DNA of 64,000 nt from Pholiota molesta. Its lineage: Eukaryota; Basidiomycota; Agaricomycetes; Agaricales; Strophariaceae. A program made the position numbers and the translations under genes. The notes under the pieces were generated by a model. It saw only the letters and a list, made by a program, of their open reading frames with translations. It made no database searches and had not been told where the DNA came from. Below, piece by piece: positions 34,902-46,800 of this stretch. Where the stretch lies: positions 186,001 to 250,000 of the forward strand of contig JACGCK010000036.1 of NCBI GenBank assembly GCA_014925825.1, given 5' to 3'. Each line of letters starts with the position of its first letter. Positions within the stretch are counted from its first letter, which is position 1.

Positions 34902-37744
34902 ATGGCCCATCTCTCCTTCCCCTTTGAATCCGTTCCGTCCGCAGAAGTCAGGCGCAGGCTCTCGTCCATTGTCGACAAGAACAGGCCCCATGTTACCTCC
35001 ACCTTCGCCAGTCTTACTGTCAGTTCACATACTGCCCATCCTCGCAGTCCTTATTGATTCTCTTTCAGCCTATGTGGGCTGCCGTCGCTGGCGCCGTGAT
35101 CAACAACAACAGCCAGTACGAGATCGCGGTCTCCATCCACGACTCAGTCTACAGCACCGACTTTGCCTCATCGACCCTGGACTACAGTCCAAACAATCCC
35201 GACAAGAATGCCAAGGAGATTGAACAATATGTCCTCCAGACTCTTCGCAAATTCTCCATCGGTCATTTGTGCAAGTTCCTCGGTGCAGGTGTCACCTTAT
35301 CCCTGCTCAAAGAGGTCAGAATTCCCAAGATCAGCGTCTAGATCGCGTCTGACGCGTCTTTTTATAGTCCCCCAATCTGTGCACCCGTCTTTGGCTGGAT
35401 ATGGATATTGTTCCATATGTATTCAACATTAAGCCCTTCCACACAGATTCTCTCACTCGGCCCAATGTCAAACACCGTATCTCTTCGACTACCGGCTCTT
35501 ACGTGCCATCTGGTGCCGATACCCCAACCGTTTATGTCGATTCCGATCACTTGAAGATGGTGTCGGGCCTGCAAGCAGGTGTCTCCGGTCGTCTGCCTAT
35601 ACCACGCACTTTGGATGAACAAGCCGATTCTGCTGCTCGCAAGTGCTTGATGAACTTCGGTCCCAACAACAATCCCCGACTCAGCATCGGCCCTCGCAAT
35701 CAGGTTATGGTAGACGCAGGCGGAAAAGTCCATTTAATTGACGACATCGATGAATTAAAGCCACTGTTGGTCCTAGGTAATTTACCCATGGGCGCTCCAA
35801 ATCTTGTCATACAAGCTTACTTCAAATCCGTAGGACCTGGAACGCGGTCATAAAGCTTGCTGACGAATTGCGTGAAAAGAAGGTCAAAATTGGATTCTTC
35901 TCCTCTACTCCACAAGGAGGTATGTAATACGTATCATTCTAACGCGCAAAATACAAAATCTAATCTTTTATTAGGGGGTGTCGCGCTCGTAGGTTTTTGT
36001 TCTAAAAATAACTTCGAGGAAAACTAAATTTCTATTTTTATGCAGATGCGTCATGCGTTAATTAGATTTTTGGCTGCTCTTGATGTTGACGCGGCATGGT
36101 CTGTTCAAAATGTTTTGTTGTCGCACTCTGATTCTTAACCTTTCTAATTAGGTATGTTCCGAACCCATCTCCGAGTGTGTTCCGTACCACCAAGAACAAC
36201 CACAACATCCTACAAGGGTGGCTGCTCCTGATCTCCGTCTTACTCAGGAAGCCAAAGATGGCTTCGATGCTTGGATTCTGAAGAATGGCTTGCGTTGGAC
36301 TGCTGAAGGTGGACCGCTGGCTCCAGGAGGTGTTGACATTGCCTTTATCGGTGAGTATTTGCTGCGACTGCTGAGTTCGAAGTCTCATCCTAGATGTATA
36401 GATGACCCCAAATGCCTGGACTCATTCCGCTCATCAAGAAAGTCGACCTGAACTGCCCATTGTATACCGCTCTCATATCGAAATTCGAAGCGACCTTGTC
36501 CATGTTCCAGGATCTCCTCAGGAAGAAGTCTGGAAATACCTATGGAACAACATTCAACTGGCCGATCTTTTCATTAGTAGGTACATGAGTCCCCATATCT
36601 CGCCCGATGCTAAACTGCTCCAGGTCACCCTGTCAGCAAATTTGTTCCTTCCGACGTTCCGACTGAGAAACTCGCTCTTCTCGGTGCTGCCACTGACTGG
36701 TATGTGTGTCTGTTGCAAACTAGCTCCGAACGAGTCCTTACTTATGTGTTTAAAGGCTTGATGGGCTCAACAAGGAGCTCGATCCTGGTATGCACGGATT
36801 TTCTGCTTTTTTATGATATCTCATGAGTACACAGGGATTCTCAATATTACATGGGAGAATTCCGAAGCTTGTGTGCTAAGGAGAAGATGAATGAGCTCCA
36901 GTGGCCAGAACGCGACTACGTCGTTCAGATTGCTCGCTTCGATCCTGCGAAGGGTAATGTCCTAAGCACATTCCTTCGGCTTTTGATTTTCTGACACATC
37001 GGTTCAGGTATTAACAGCGTCATTGATTCGTACTACAAGTTCCGTAACTTGCTCAAGAAACAGAATTCCGATTATCTGAAGAAGAACACCCCCAATTGCT
37101 GCTCTGTGGTCACGGTGCCGTCGACGATCCTGATGCCAGCATCATCTACGATCAAGTTTTACAACAGATTGCTTCTGAACCCTACAATACTTATGCAAAG
37201 GATATTGTTGTCATGCGCCTTCCCCCAAGCGATCAACGTACATTTTCTTCTTTACCTTAGAGTTTCCCGAATACTGATCGAATGCGTTCTAGTGCTCAAT
37301 GCCCTGATGGCGAACTCGAGAATTGCCCTCCAACTCTCCACCCGTGAAGGATTCGAGGTCAAAGTCTCTGAGGCTCTCCACGCCGCGAAGCCTGTCATCG
37401 CTTGCCGCACCGGCGGAATCCCTCTCCAAATTGAACATGGCAAATCTGGATTCTTGACTACCCCCGGAGACAACGACGCTGTGGCCAAGCACCTCTACGA
37501 TCTCTACACCGACGAGGCACTCTACAGGCAGATGAGCCAGTACGCGAAGACCCATGTCTCGGACGAGGTTTCGACTGTCGGAAACGCGGCTGCTTGGTTG
37601 TACTTGGCCGTCATGTACCACCGCGGTATCAAGATCAAGCCGAATGGTGCGTGGTTGAACGACATGTTGCGCCAAGAGACGGGCGAAGAGTACGTCGAGG
37701 GGGAGCCCAGGTTGCCCCGTGGTGGATTGAATATGCAAGGATAG
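34902..37744 (+). CDS. Trehalose phosphorylase (fungal GT4 type), with several apparent frameshifts
   Basis: Reversible retaining phosphorolysis of trehalose to glucose and alpha-glucose-1-phosphate, a hallmark of mushroom storage-sugar metabolism. Start M-A-H-L-S-F-P-F at 34902. Conserved blocks include P-M-W-A-A-V-A-G-A-V-I-N-N-N, H-R-I-S-S-T-T-G-S-Y-V-P, G-P-N-N-N-P-R-L-S-I-G, G-G-V-A-L-M-R-H, D-P-Q-M-P-G-L-I-P, I-A-R-F-D-P-A-K-G, S-T-R-E-G-F-E-V-K-V-S-E-A and the C-terminal G-L-N-M-Q-G. About ten short introns. The conserved sequence jumps frame by one base at about six points (near 35760, 36217, 36408, 36444, 36787 and 37059), each time as a deletion. Residue conservation is otherwise excellent, so the gene is probably intact in the organism. 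Confidence 0.92.
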
Positions 37745-38301
37745 AAGGCTATATTCCGTCGATTCCACTTCTTCAAGTTACCCTCTTGCTTCTTTTTGGA
37801 TGTAGAACCTTCGTCCGTAGAAATCCAGCGATCCCCATAGGTGATGCTAAATGTTGTAGACTTCTGTAAAAAAGGCATGTAAAATCTGTACCAAAATTCT
37901 TTCGATATACCGTTTCACGTAGAATGAATATATACTACCCCAATACATGCTTCATCGTTCATGATTGCGTGCATCAATAAACTGGCCAAGGTTTTGAGCA
38001 AGTCTTAAGAGGAATCAGTCAGAAATCAATGAACGTAATCGGCATTCGGCGGGAAGTCATGATCAAAAGGTGTGACTTTGGCGGATGGAATAAGCCAAGC
38101 TTGTAATTTAAATCTCTCCAGGTTTCGTCCATTGTCCCAACGCGTTTATTGAACAATCGGCCACATGCCCCACCTACTGCTGTGTAATCTTTTCCCGGCT
38201 CAAAGCAAAATTTCTAGGATACCATGGTCCATATACTGGACAATAGTCCTTCTCTGCCGTCCTCTTTCCCCCCATATCTTCGGAGTCATTACGAGCGCCC
38301 A
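37745..38301. other. Intergenic region after trehalose phosphorylase
   Basis: 3' UTR of trehalose phosphorylase and promoter of the following gene. A CCCAACG-CGTTTATTG stretch and an upstream in-frame ATG at 38224 are the only notable points. Confidence 0.35.
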
Positions 38302-39209
38302 ATGAACTCTAGTAAGAGACCGCGTTCGCCCGAAGCTGCGGACGGTTATGAAGACAGACCAACAGTATGTTCTAGAATCCCTATTAAGGAGCCACAGAAG
38401 GATGTAATTCCCTTTGAATTGGCTCTTTGTAGAAACGCCCCTCGTTGGCGGTTGGCGAATTCAATCGGCGGCAACTCAGTCATAGCTCTGCTGCCAGCAG
38501 TCGGCAAGGGTCAGAAGATTGGGTCCAGCGTGCAGGGGGCTTGACTATTGATAGTCCAATTTATACTCCTGGGGATCCTCATTACCCTTTCTTACACCAG
38601 GACGATGGAAGTGTTGGTGAAAGGCCCGATGAAGGACAGGGTGAGGGTGATGTTGACATGGTGCGTAATTTGTTCAGGTCTCGCGATGTAATTCAACTAA
38701 ATATATATGAAATTATATGTTAGGCTATGGAGTCCGAGGAGACTGAGACCAGGATGGAAGAAAGCCAGGAACGCGAAACTGTAGCACCGCTGTCCCAACA
38801 GATGACATCTCTTGGCTCGCACTCTTCCAGTGGCTCGCATCAAACGCAGCCACACAATACCAAGGGGAACCACATGCAGTGCATCGGCATCCATACCCAA
38901 CACGCTATTCCGAAAGAAAGCAATCGTCCATGACGCCTCTGATTAACGTTGTTCCAGCACCTCCAGTGCACATGCTCAATTCGCACCAACAATACCACAT
39001 TGGAGCCAGCAATGACAACAGTCAGTTGGAGTATCCAAAGCCAGACTCAGCATCTCTAGCGCACCATTTCTCCTGCCCCATGGCCATATCTCCTGCAAGC
39101 TCGTTTTCTCAGGTTATATCTCCTACGAAAAGACGCGTCGTGTTTGGACCGAGAGCGAACTGGAGAAGTGCCGACTTGGGGTTCTGGACATTTCATTCAT
39201 TATGAGTGA
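38302..39209 (+). CDS. Conserved hypothetical protein with a C-terminal Cys motif
   Basis: Exon 1 starts M-N-S-S-K-R-P-R-S-P-E-A-A-D-G-Y (an in-frame ATG at 38224 is an alternative). Introns follow near 38366 and 38660, then a long Ser/Gln/His-rich disordered region with V-P-A-P-P-V-H-M-L. The end carries K-R-R-V-V-F-G-P-R-A-N-C, then E-K-C-R-L-G-V, then G-H-F-I-H-Y-E and a stop at 39207-39209, resembling a C-x-x-C tail I associate with agaricomycete hypotheticals. These pieces lie in different frames, with apparent single-base deletions near 38900, 39162 and 39184; read without correction the last stop would be at 39203-39205. No function can be given. Confidence 0.6.
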
Positions 39210-39621
39210 GGGTCTGTAGCATCGCTAATGATGACAAGGAAGTCCATGAATCACATCGATAAAACATTTGCATGCATCTCCTGGCACAAACACCGGCCAT
39301 TTTTGGTCTTTCAAGTTCGAGTTCTCAAATTAATACTTTACAGTACTATCATATTGAATACACGTAATCATTGTGAATTGGTGTTGAAATATTTACTTCT
39401 AGACACGAACGTTGTCGTATTCAGTAGGGAACTTTAATCAGGGGCTGTAGGTTGCAAATTCATTAATTGACGCGTTTTTTGAAGCGCGTATCGCGCGACG
39501 CGTTATTTGATTGCTGTTGTATGGTGTTAATTGGCACATCCCTCGAACCGAAACACAGCCATCAATTCCGATCAGAGCTTTCGAAAAAAAGTTAGCACGG
39601 CGCGGTGATCCTCTGAACACA
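39210..39621. other. Intergenic region before POL5
   Basis: Promoter region of POL5. CGCG-rich motifs (ACGCGTT, CGCGCGACGCGT) cluster at 39470-39500, reminiscent of MluI cell-cycle boxes (ACGCGT). No coding exon seen. Confidence 0.4.
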
Positions 39622-42600
39622 ATGTCCACGACTCTCCCTCTTTTCTGGCACCTCTCGTCAGTGTCGAAGAAGGAGCGCATAGACGCCTCTGTCAAGTTAG
39701 TTGGTGCTCTTGAACAATTCCAAACGCAGTTTGCGCAAAAGCCTGCACCAGGCATCTCTGGATCCGACGACGAGGATGAGGACGAGGAATCTACTTCAAA
39801 ATCTGATGGACTAGACTTATTGAACGCGCAAGATGTCTCTTACTCGATTCGACGACTTATTAGAGGTTTGGCGAGTTCGAGGGAACAGAGTAGATTGGGA
39901 TTCGCGGTTGCTCTTACGGAAGTGCGTTATTATTTGCATAACATTGATTGTGCGTTCTTACATATTTTCGAACTCCACATAGCTTTTGTCTCGTATAGAC
40001 ACTGTTACTTGCTCTCAAATAATCAATGTAATTATTGAGAGCACGAAACACCAAGGATCTATGACAGGCCAAGAAGAACGCGATGTTTTATTTGCTCAAC
40101 TTTTCGGGCTCATGTCCGTTGTCCAGTCCGGACTCGTCGTTCGCACAACACCCTTAGCGACTTCTGCCTCATCTTCCACGGCGGCTTCTTCTCCTGAAAG
40201 CTTCGTGCAAATTATTTCTCAACTGGTCGAATTGGGAGAAAAAAGGTCATGGTTGCGGGAAAGTGCATGGTTCGCTATTAGCTTGGCAACAGACGCGCTA
40301 CATGGCTCGGATGCCCCATGGAAGGGTGAGGCGCTGGAACGTACGCTGGAACTCTTATTCCAAACCAATACCGTCTGGTCGACCGAAAAGGTCGCAGTGG
40401 CTCTCAAATTGCAGGACAATCATCCTCAGCGTGATTGGAAGGCGCTCCTTTCACCCGCGTTCAAGAATCCAGATTTGTTGAGTTCTGCAAACCTTTCTAC
40501 AATATCGCGCATCCTAAAGGTTCGTAATGTATGTCTCAATTATATGTATACCTAATCATATCTCCGTGTCTTCATTCAGGAATCAACCACAGACGAGGAG
40601 GGCGAAAAAGATCAAGCCAAAGTGCCAAGTGGTACATGGAAACCTCAACTCAATTTCGCATGGGACATCATCCTAGACCAAATGTTACCCGGTCCCAATT
40701 CGCAACGGCCTGCAAAAGGCTCATTCCAGGACTTCTTCAGAATTGTAGTTGATGGTGAGCGAGCAGCATCCACTGTTTTCTTTCTTTGACGATGCTGAAC
40801 TTCTCGTTAGAGTCGCTATTTTCCTCGACCGCTTCCGTTCAACGCAAACTCTGGGGCTTCCAAGTCTTCCAAAAGGCCTTGAAGAGAGTTACGGAAGATA
40901 GCATGCCGATGCTCTTCACAAAAAACTTTATGAGGTCATGGATCAATCATTTGTCGAAGAAGGATAGATATTTACATCAAGTGGCTATAAAAACTGTTCG
41001 TTTCTTTCACAGTTTAGGTTCAGTAAATTCTCACGTGCACATATAGGCCACAGAAGTCCAAGCTTTCGTTAATGACAAACCCCAACTAGGTTTCGCTCTC
41101 ATTTTACAGCTAACAGGGGCCAATGGCAGCCAACAATTTGATAAATTGACCAAAACGAAAACGGTAGAATCAATCCTTTCCTCGTTAGATACCAAGGGGA
41201 TCCAAAGCTATGTCGACCATCTATTTTCTCTGATTGACGAGAAGGATAGCAAGAGGTGCGGCAACTAAGATTATACTTGTGATGTTCCTACTTACATAGA
41301 CTTTATCAGCCTCGAAGTCGCAGCCATAAACAGCCGGCGGGCTTGGATCATCGACCAATTGGGCGTTCTGATTCGCAACGGTAAAATACCTAAAGAGGAT
41401 GGATGGATCCTTTCCATTCTCAACTGGCTTGCGGTCCACGGTTTGTTTATTATCAAGAAGAAATCTTCCAAGAGCCCAATTGCACCTGTAAGTTTTCTTC
41501 TTGTGTATATTTCGTATTCGTATATTTCGTATATCTAACTTGGTCGTATAGCTTCATACAATCCCAGCCCCAGCATTCTCAGATGAACTTCGGCGAAGTT
41601 GTCGCAATCGGTTATTAGCCTGTCTTAGCGATCTTGGTTCCCAAACGGCAGTGGTCAAAAACGGTCAGTTCCATGTTCTATGTCGATCTGGGAACATATC
41701 ATTTACTCTGAACAGATGACAAGTTGACGAAGCTTGCTGCTGTCGCTTCCGATGGCGAATTCTGGATATCCAAAGTCCTCTCTACCATTGAAGAGCTGAA
41801 AAATGACAAGAAACACGCTACTCTTCTTACGGAGGTTGATGAAGAAGATATTGCTCTCCATGCTAATGCTCGTGACACCATTCTGAAGCTTCGCAAGGTG
41901 GGACTCGATTTATTGTCCGGTTTGTATGCTGCTCACCTAGTTCAGATATCGAATGACCAGCAGGAATCTGCTAAAGGCGCAGAACTTCTTCTGCTGGGTA
42001 CTCTCCTTCAACGATATTGCATTGATGGTGAAGACGAGAGTATGGACCACGACGCACTAGAGGTGGGAATAACCGCGCAGTTATCATGATTAGCTATACT
42101 GAGTGAATATCTGCAGGTTTGCATCGATGCTGCTTCTCGTATGCTTTTACCGGACGGCAAAACGAAGAAAAAGGACAGGAAATCTACTGACGCAATGGAA
42201 GAAACTTCTGAAGAGCCCGTAGACGTCCTCGTTGATACCATCATTGGATTTTTAGAGAAATCTACTGCATATATGCGGACTGTAGGCAATCAGGTGTTCT
42301 CTTTACTATCAGGCTCTGTGAAAGATACTACTATAGACCTTATCGTGACAGTGAGTTCAACCTATCACCCTCTCATTTACGCATGGCTGATGTCATATTA
42401 GCAATTGGAACGGCGGGATCCTTCACAGCTACTTGAAGATGAAGGTGAAGACGAAGACGAAGACATGGAGGATACAGAAGAAGACGACGATGACGCAGAT
42501 GATGATGATGATGGTGGTGGTGGTGGCCAAGACGATTCGGACGAAGACGATGACGAAGGCATCGAAGATGATCTCGAGGACGACGATGAGGAGGAAGAGG

Positions 42601-43886
42601 CCGACCTTGAACTGCGAAGCAAGATCGAAGAAGCCTTAAGGGTAAATGGTATCGAGCCAGCTACTGGGGAGACAGACAGCGAAGAGGAAGAACTCATGGA
42701 TGATGAACAAATGATGGCAATTGACGAGCAACTTGCACAAGTTTTCCGTTCGCGTGCTAACGAAGGCAAAGCAGGAAAAAGTAAGTGATATTCTTCGTCC
42801 TTCATTACCATCTCTCTAATTTTGTTAGATGTCGATGCCCAGCGAGAAGCCACGCATTTCAAGAACCGCGTTCTCGATCTAGTAGATACCTACCTCAAAA
42901 AACAACCCTCTAACCCACTTGTCCTCCGCTTAGTGACGCCTCTAGTCGACATCATCACAACTTCTGGGCAAGACGAGCGCCAGTTAGCGGATAAAGCACG
43001 CGGAATTCTTCGCGCACGTTACGGCAAAGCAAAAGAGTCACCTGTGGTCGCTGATGTGGAACAAGCAACTCTGATAGTTGCCAATTTGCACATACAAGCC
43101 AGGAAATCCCATTCTTCCGAACACTTGTCGGTTCTAAGCTTGTGCAGCGTTTACATGGCAAAGATCCTTATTCACCTGGACGCAGACACTCCGTTGCTCG
43201 AATGTTACACGGAATCATTGGCCGATTTCGCTACACGGAAAAATTCTGGCCTAACGCACATTTCTTCCAGGACTTCATCAAACGCTATCCAACCCATGCA
43301 TGGTCCTTGCGCCAGAAACTTGTTGATCTGTGCACGAGATCTATCAACTCCTACCGGCAATGTCAAGTTTTACAACTCCTTGAATTGCTTATACTTCACT
43401 TTCATCATTGGTAAGTTAGGCTGTACCTTATTCTCGCCCCATGGACTAATATTTTTCTCAGACGGAACAAAACAATGAGGTCATTGAGTTCATGCCATTG
43501 TTGAACAAAGCTCTCTTGGGATTGTTACTGACTGCTGTGCCGACAAAACGAGCCTGACAGCAGTACAATTGAAGGAAGTTTTCAAACTTGCGTTATTAGC
43601 TGTTCGCCAGACAAAGCGCATCTCTCCCACATCCACTCAGTCAATATGGCAACCTCAATCATGGACAGCACTACAACAAGCGCTCAAGGTGTCACGCTTC
43701 AAGACATCTCCAGCTCTGCAGAAGATGTGCGAACACATCATTCGGACATCTGAAGTGGCTGGTGGAGATTCTTCATCTAAAAGCTCTAAGTCTGTAACCT
43801 CAAAACGGAAAGTGGAAGAAGTTGGGACTGATGAAGTAGCTTCTCCAGTAACGAAGAAAAGCAAGCGAAAAAAGTCTAAGGAGTAA
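39622..43886 (+). CDS. POL5: DNA polymerase phi / POL5 (MYBBP1A family) rRNA transcription and ribosome assembly factor
   Basis: Despite the name, family members act in the nucleolus on rRNA synthesis and 60S assembly. Start M-S-T-T-L-P-L-F-W-H-L-S-S-V-S-K-K-E-R at 39622. HEAT-like helical repeats contain Y-S-I-R-R-L-I-R-G-L-A-S-S-R, E-E-R-D-V-L-F-A-Q-L-F-G and L-W-G-F-Q-V-F-Q-K. A long acidic segment (42410-42780) of Asp/Glu precedes the C-terminal helices, and the end is basic (K-K-S-K-R-K-K-S-K-E), a nuclear localisation signal. About nine introns. Two apparent single-base deletions disturb the last third, near 43260 (before F-F-Q-D-F-I-K-R-Y) and near 43519 (before I-V-T-D-C-C-A-D-K-T-S). 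The stop lies 9 bp from the convergent MSH3 stop. Confidence 0.88.
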
Positions 43887-43895
43887 AAATATTGA

Positions 43896-46800
43896 CTAGA
43901 TACCACTCTTTGTAGGCATTCGCAATAATTCTATCGTTGTCCGCAAATCCTCTAATGCGGCTTCCGCTATAATACCTGGGCTTGAAAGACATTTTTGGAC
44001 GAGATGAGGTGCTTTCCGTAATCTATTCTGGGTGTCAGTTGGGTTCTTTGTAAAAGCCAGCTGACATACGCATTTCTACGAGTACGTCGCTGAACTTCCT
44101 CTTGCATGTGCACGGCTCGTTCTGCAGCAATGGAGACAACTTTCTCTGGAACCTTCGCCATCCGAGCGCATTCAATACCGAAGGACTCTATTAGCTTGGT
44201 AAGATTCAAAGCCCAAGTAGAAATTTTGTTTCTCGTACCTGTTGCCAAACCCGGCATGAGACGATACAAAAATGTAATGCTTCGGCTGCCATCAACCCGA
44301 GATTCGGCCTCATAACCCATATGAAGATTCTGGATGTCTTTTGGGAATCGAGATTGTAATTTCGTCGCCAACAATGGGTAATGTGTGATAAAGAGTGTTT
44401 TGCTCCTTATCTTTTCCACGAGGTATTGTAATGTGGCGTCAGCGATTGCCATCTGTAAACCCATACGTTGAGCTGTAGCTTAAAGAGTGAGAATTGCTTT
44501 AATGCCTACCCCATCAAAGGTTGAAGTCCCTCGGCCCAGTTCATCAAGAATAACGAGGGTTCGGTTTGTCGCTGTTCGAAGTATTTCACTGGTTTCTGAC
44601 ATTTCCATCATGAACGTAGAACGACCTCGTGCTAAATCGTCAGAAGCTGGGAATTGTTTTCATAAGCAATTCATAAGTGTTCAAGAAAATGATAGAGGAT
44701 TTTACCTCCCATCCTTGTATGAATGGAATCTAAAAGTCCCATCTTTAAAGAGGCTGCTGGAACATAACTACCGATCTGGGCCATCAATGCAACGAGGGCG
44801 ATCATTCTGACGCATGAACTCTTGCTACATTATATAAATGAGTAAAGATTCACTGGAAGAATTTCTCGCAACACTTACCCTCCCATATTTGGTCCAGTGA
44901 TGATTTTACTACCCGCTTCTCCGCCTCCCATTTTGATGGAATTAGATATGTAGGGGTCATTGCTATAAGCTTCAATTATGGGGTGCCTTCCGTCAACGAT
45001 TTCGAGGGTATCATCGTCAGTAAATTCGGGTCGAGTATAATCTTTCTGAAGGGCGACTTGTGCTAACTAAGCAAACAATCGGCGGTCGCGAGTTTAGTTA
45101 TCGCGTCACGAAAAATACCATAGTATTTCTCAGAGATCTCTGCCAAGAAACAAAGGTATGCCTTGTTTGCTTCAGACTTCATGCGTCGATTAGTCAAACT
45201 TCAACACTGGAACAAGCAAGTGGATAGCACTGTACCTCTAGCATTTCACGATTTTGAGCTCGTTCGTCAAGTTTCGCTTGAACAGATGGCGGTCGATAGC
45301 GTGCATAAAATTTGGTCCTTTCGTCACATAAAAAGGTCAGAATTTTCATGATAGCACAAGAGAATACTGTTTCACTTTGAATGGAGGGGCCAATTGTCAG
45401 GTATTGGTCTATTCTCACTGCGTTTGACTTCTACCAGGTACTACGGGCATAATGAAAGGTATTTGTTAGTTTATAATATACTCAAACATAAGGCTGGACA
45501 ACGCTCACATCATCTGTTGCCACCGTCGTCCACCCCAGTGACGGCATTCTAAGCAATTTTCGTACTTATAGGAAATATCAAAAAAAACTTCGATCATCTA
45601 TACACAACAGAATAATTACCAGTGACCAATTCGTCGTTCAATTCCTTATCGATCACTTGCAGCACCTGTTGGATATATGAGATGTATCGTATACACAACC
45701 ATATTGAAGCATACCATTTTTGCATCCTCGATCTCCGGATGTCTATCCCAGTCTGACCATATTGATGTTTTATCACCCTGGGCTAATTTTTGAAGATTGA
45801 TAGTTTTGAGTATATCTTTCATTGGTTCTCTCAACCTTGGAAGAGAACTAATAATGTCATTCAAAACTTTAGACTTCAATGCCACGTTCGCAGCGCTAGG
45901 CGCCTCATCAAAGGCATTTGCTACTTTGTCGAAAGCCGGAAGGAGGATAGAGAGTTCCTTGAGCGTACACTGTTCCCTGATGTTTTAAGCTAATCCTACC
46001 TCCTGATATTAAGATGAATTACCTGGCCATATTGGATTCGACTTAGTCCTTTTGCTAAATCTGGTAGACCTCTCAGCAATCCTCGAAGCGTCAATAACTT
46101 CTCTGAAGAACTCTCGAGGATCTCTTGCACAGCATCAACTCTGTCTTGTAGAATGCTAAATATGTATTGTCAATAACAAAGCGCCGCTTTGAGGATAAGA
46201 AAATGTGCACCGTTTGTCGACTAAAGGACGAGCCACCCAATTGCGAAGAAGTCTCGAACCGAACTTTGTTTTCGTTCTGTCTAAGACCCATATGAGAGAA
46301 CCTCTTTCAGTATAGTCGTCCTCATTGCGATATATCTCAAGATTGATTAACGTGTTGGCCCCCAATAGCATGTGTGCTCGGGTTGTAAACTTCGAGAAAA
46401 ACTGAGTTTCTGCGAAGGCATCAGCGATGCCAAAGGCAGAAAGGTGTTTAATCGCTTGAGCAAGAGCAATAATGACTCGCTTTGGGAGGTCGAGTGTTGC
46501 AGCCATCAATTTCCCTTTCTCGTTTATCAGTTATATATTCTGTATTCAAAGAAATATATATACCTGATTTGAAGCTTTCCGAAGCGATTCCGAATTTTTT
46601 CTTATTAGTATAAAATTCTGCAATATTTTCAGAGGCATCGGCATATGACATGCTGATCGAGAGAGTCTCGATATGGGTGCGATGCCCAGAAGTTGACATA
46701 CTAATGTTCATTGTTAGCTTAATTTTTCTATCGCAACAAAGTATAGCTGACCCAGCGAGATGGGAAATCATTTTTTGTGTTGCTTGGGATAAATCTTTTT

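Noticed and set aside
35760..35850. A 7-bp deletion in trehalose phosphorylase between GGAACG repeats
   Set aside because: A different intron junction (donor after CCTAG, acceptor before GACCTGG) restores T-W-N-A-V-I-K, leaving only one missing base at 35760.
42398..42862. 154-codon minus-strand poly-Ser frame
   Set aside because: It is the antisense of the Asp/Glu codon run of POL5; Ser codons arise from reverse-complemented acidic codons.
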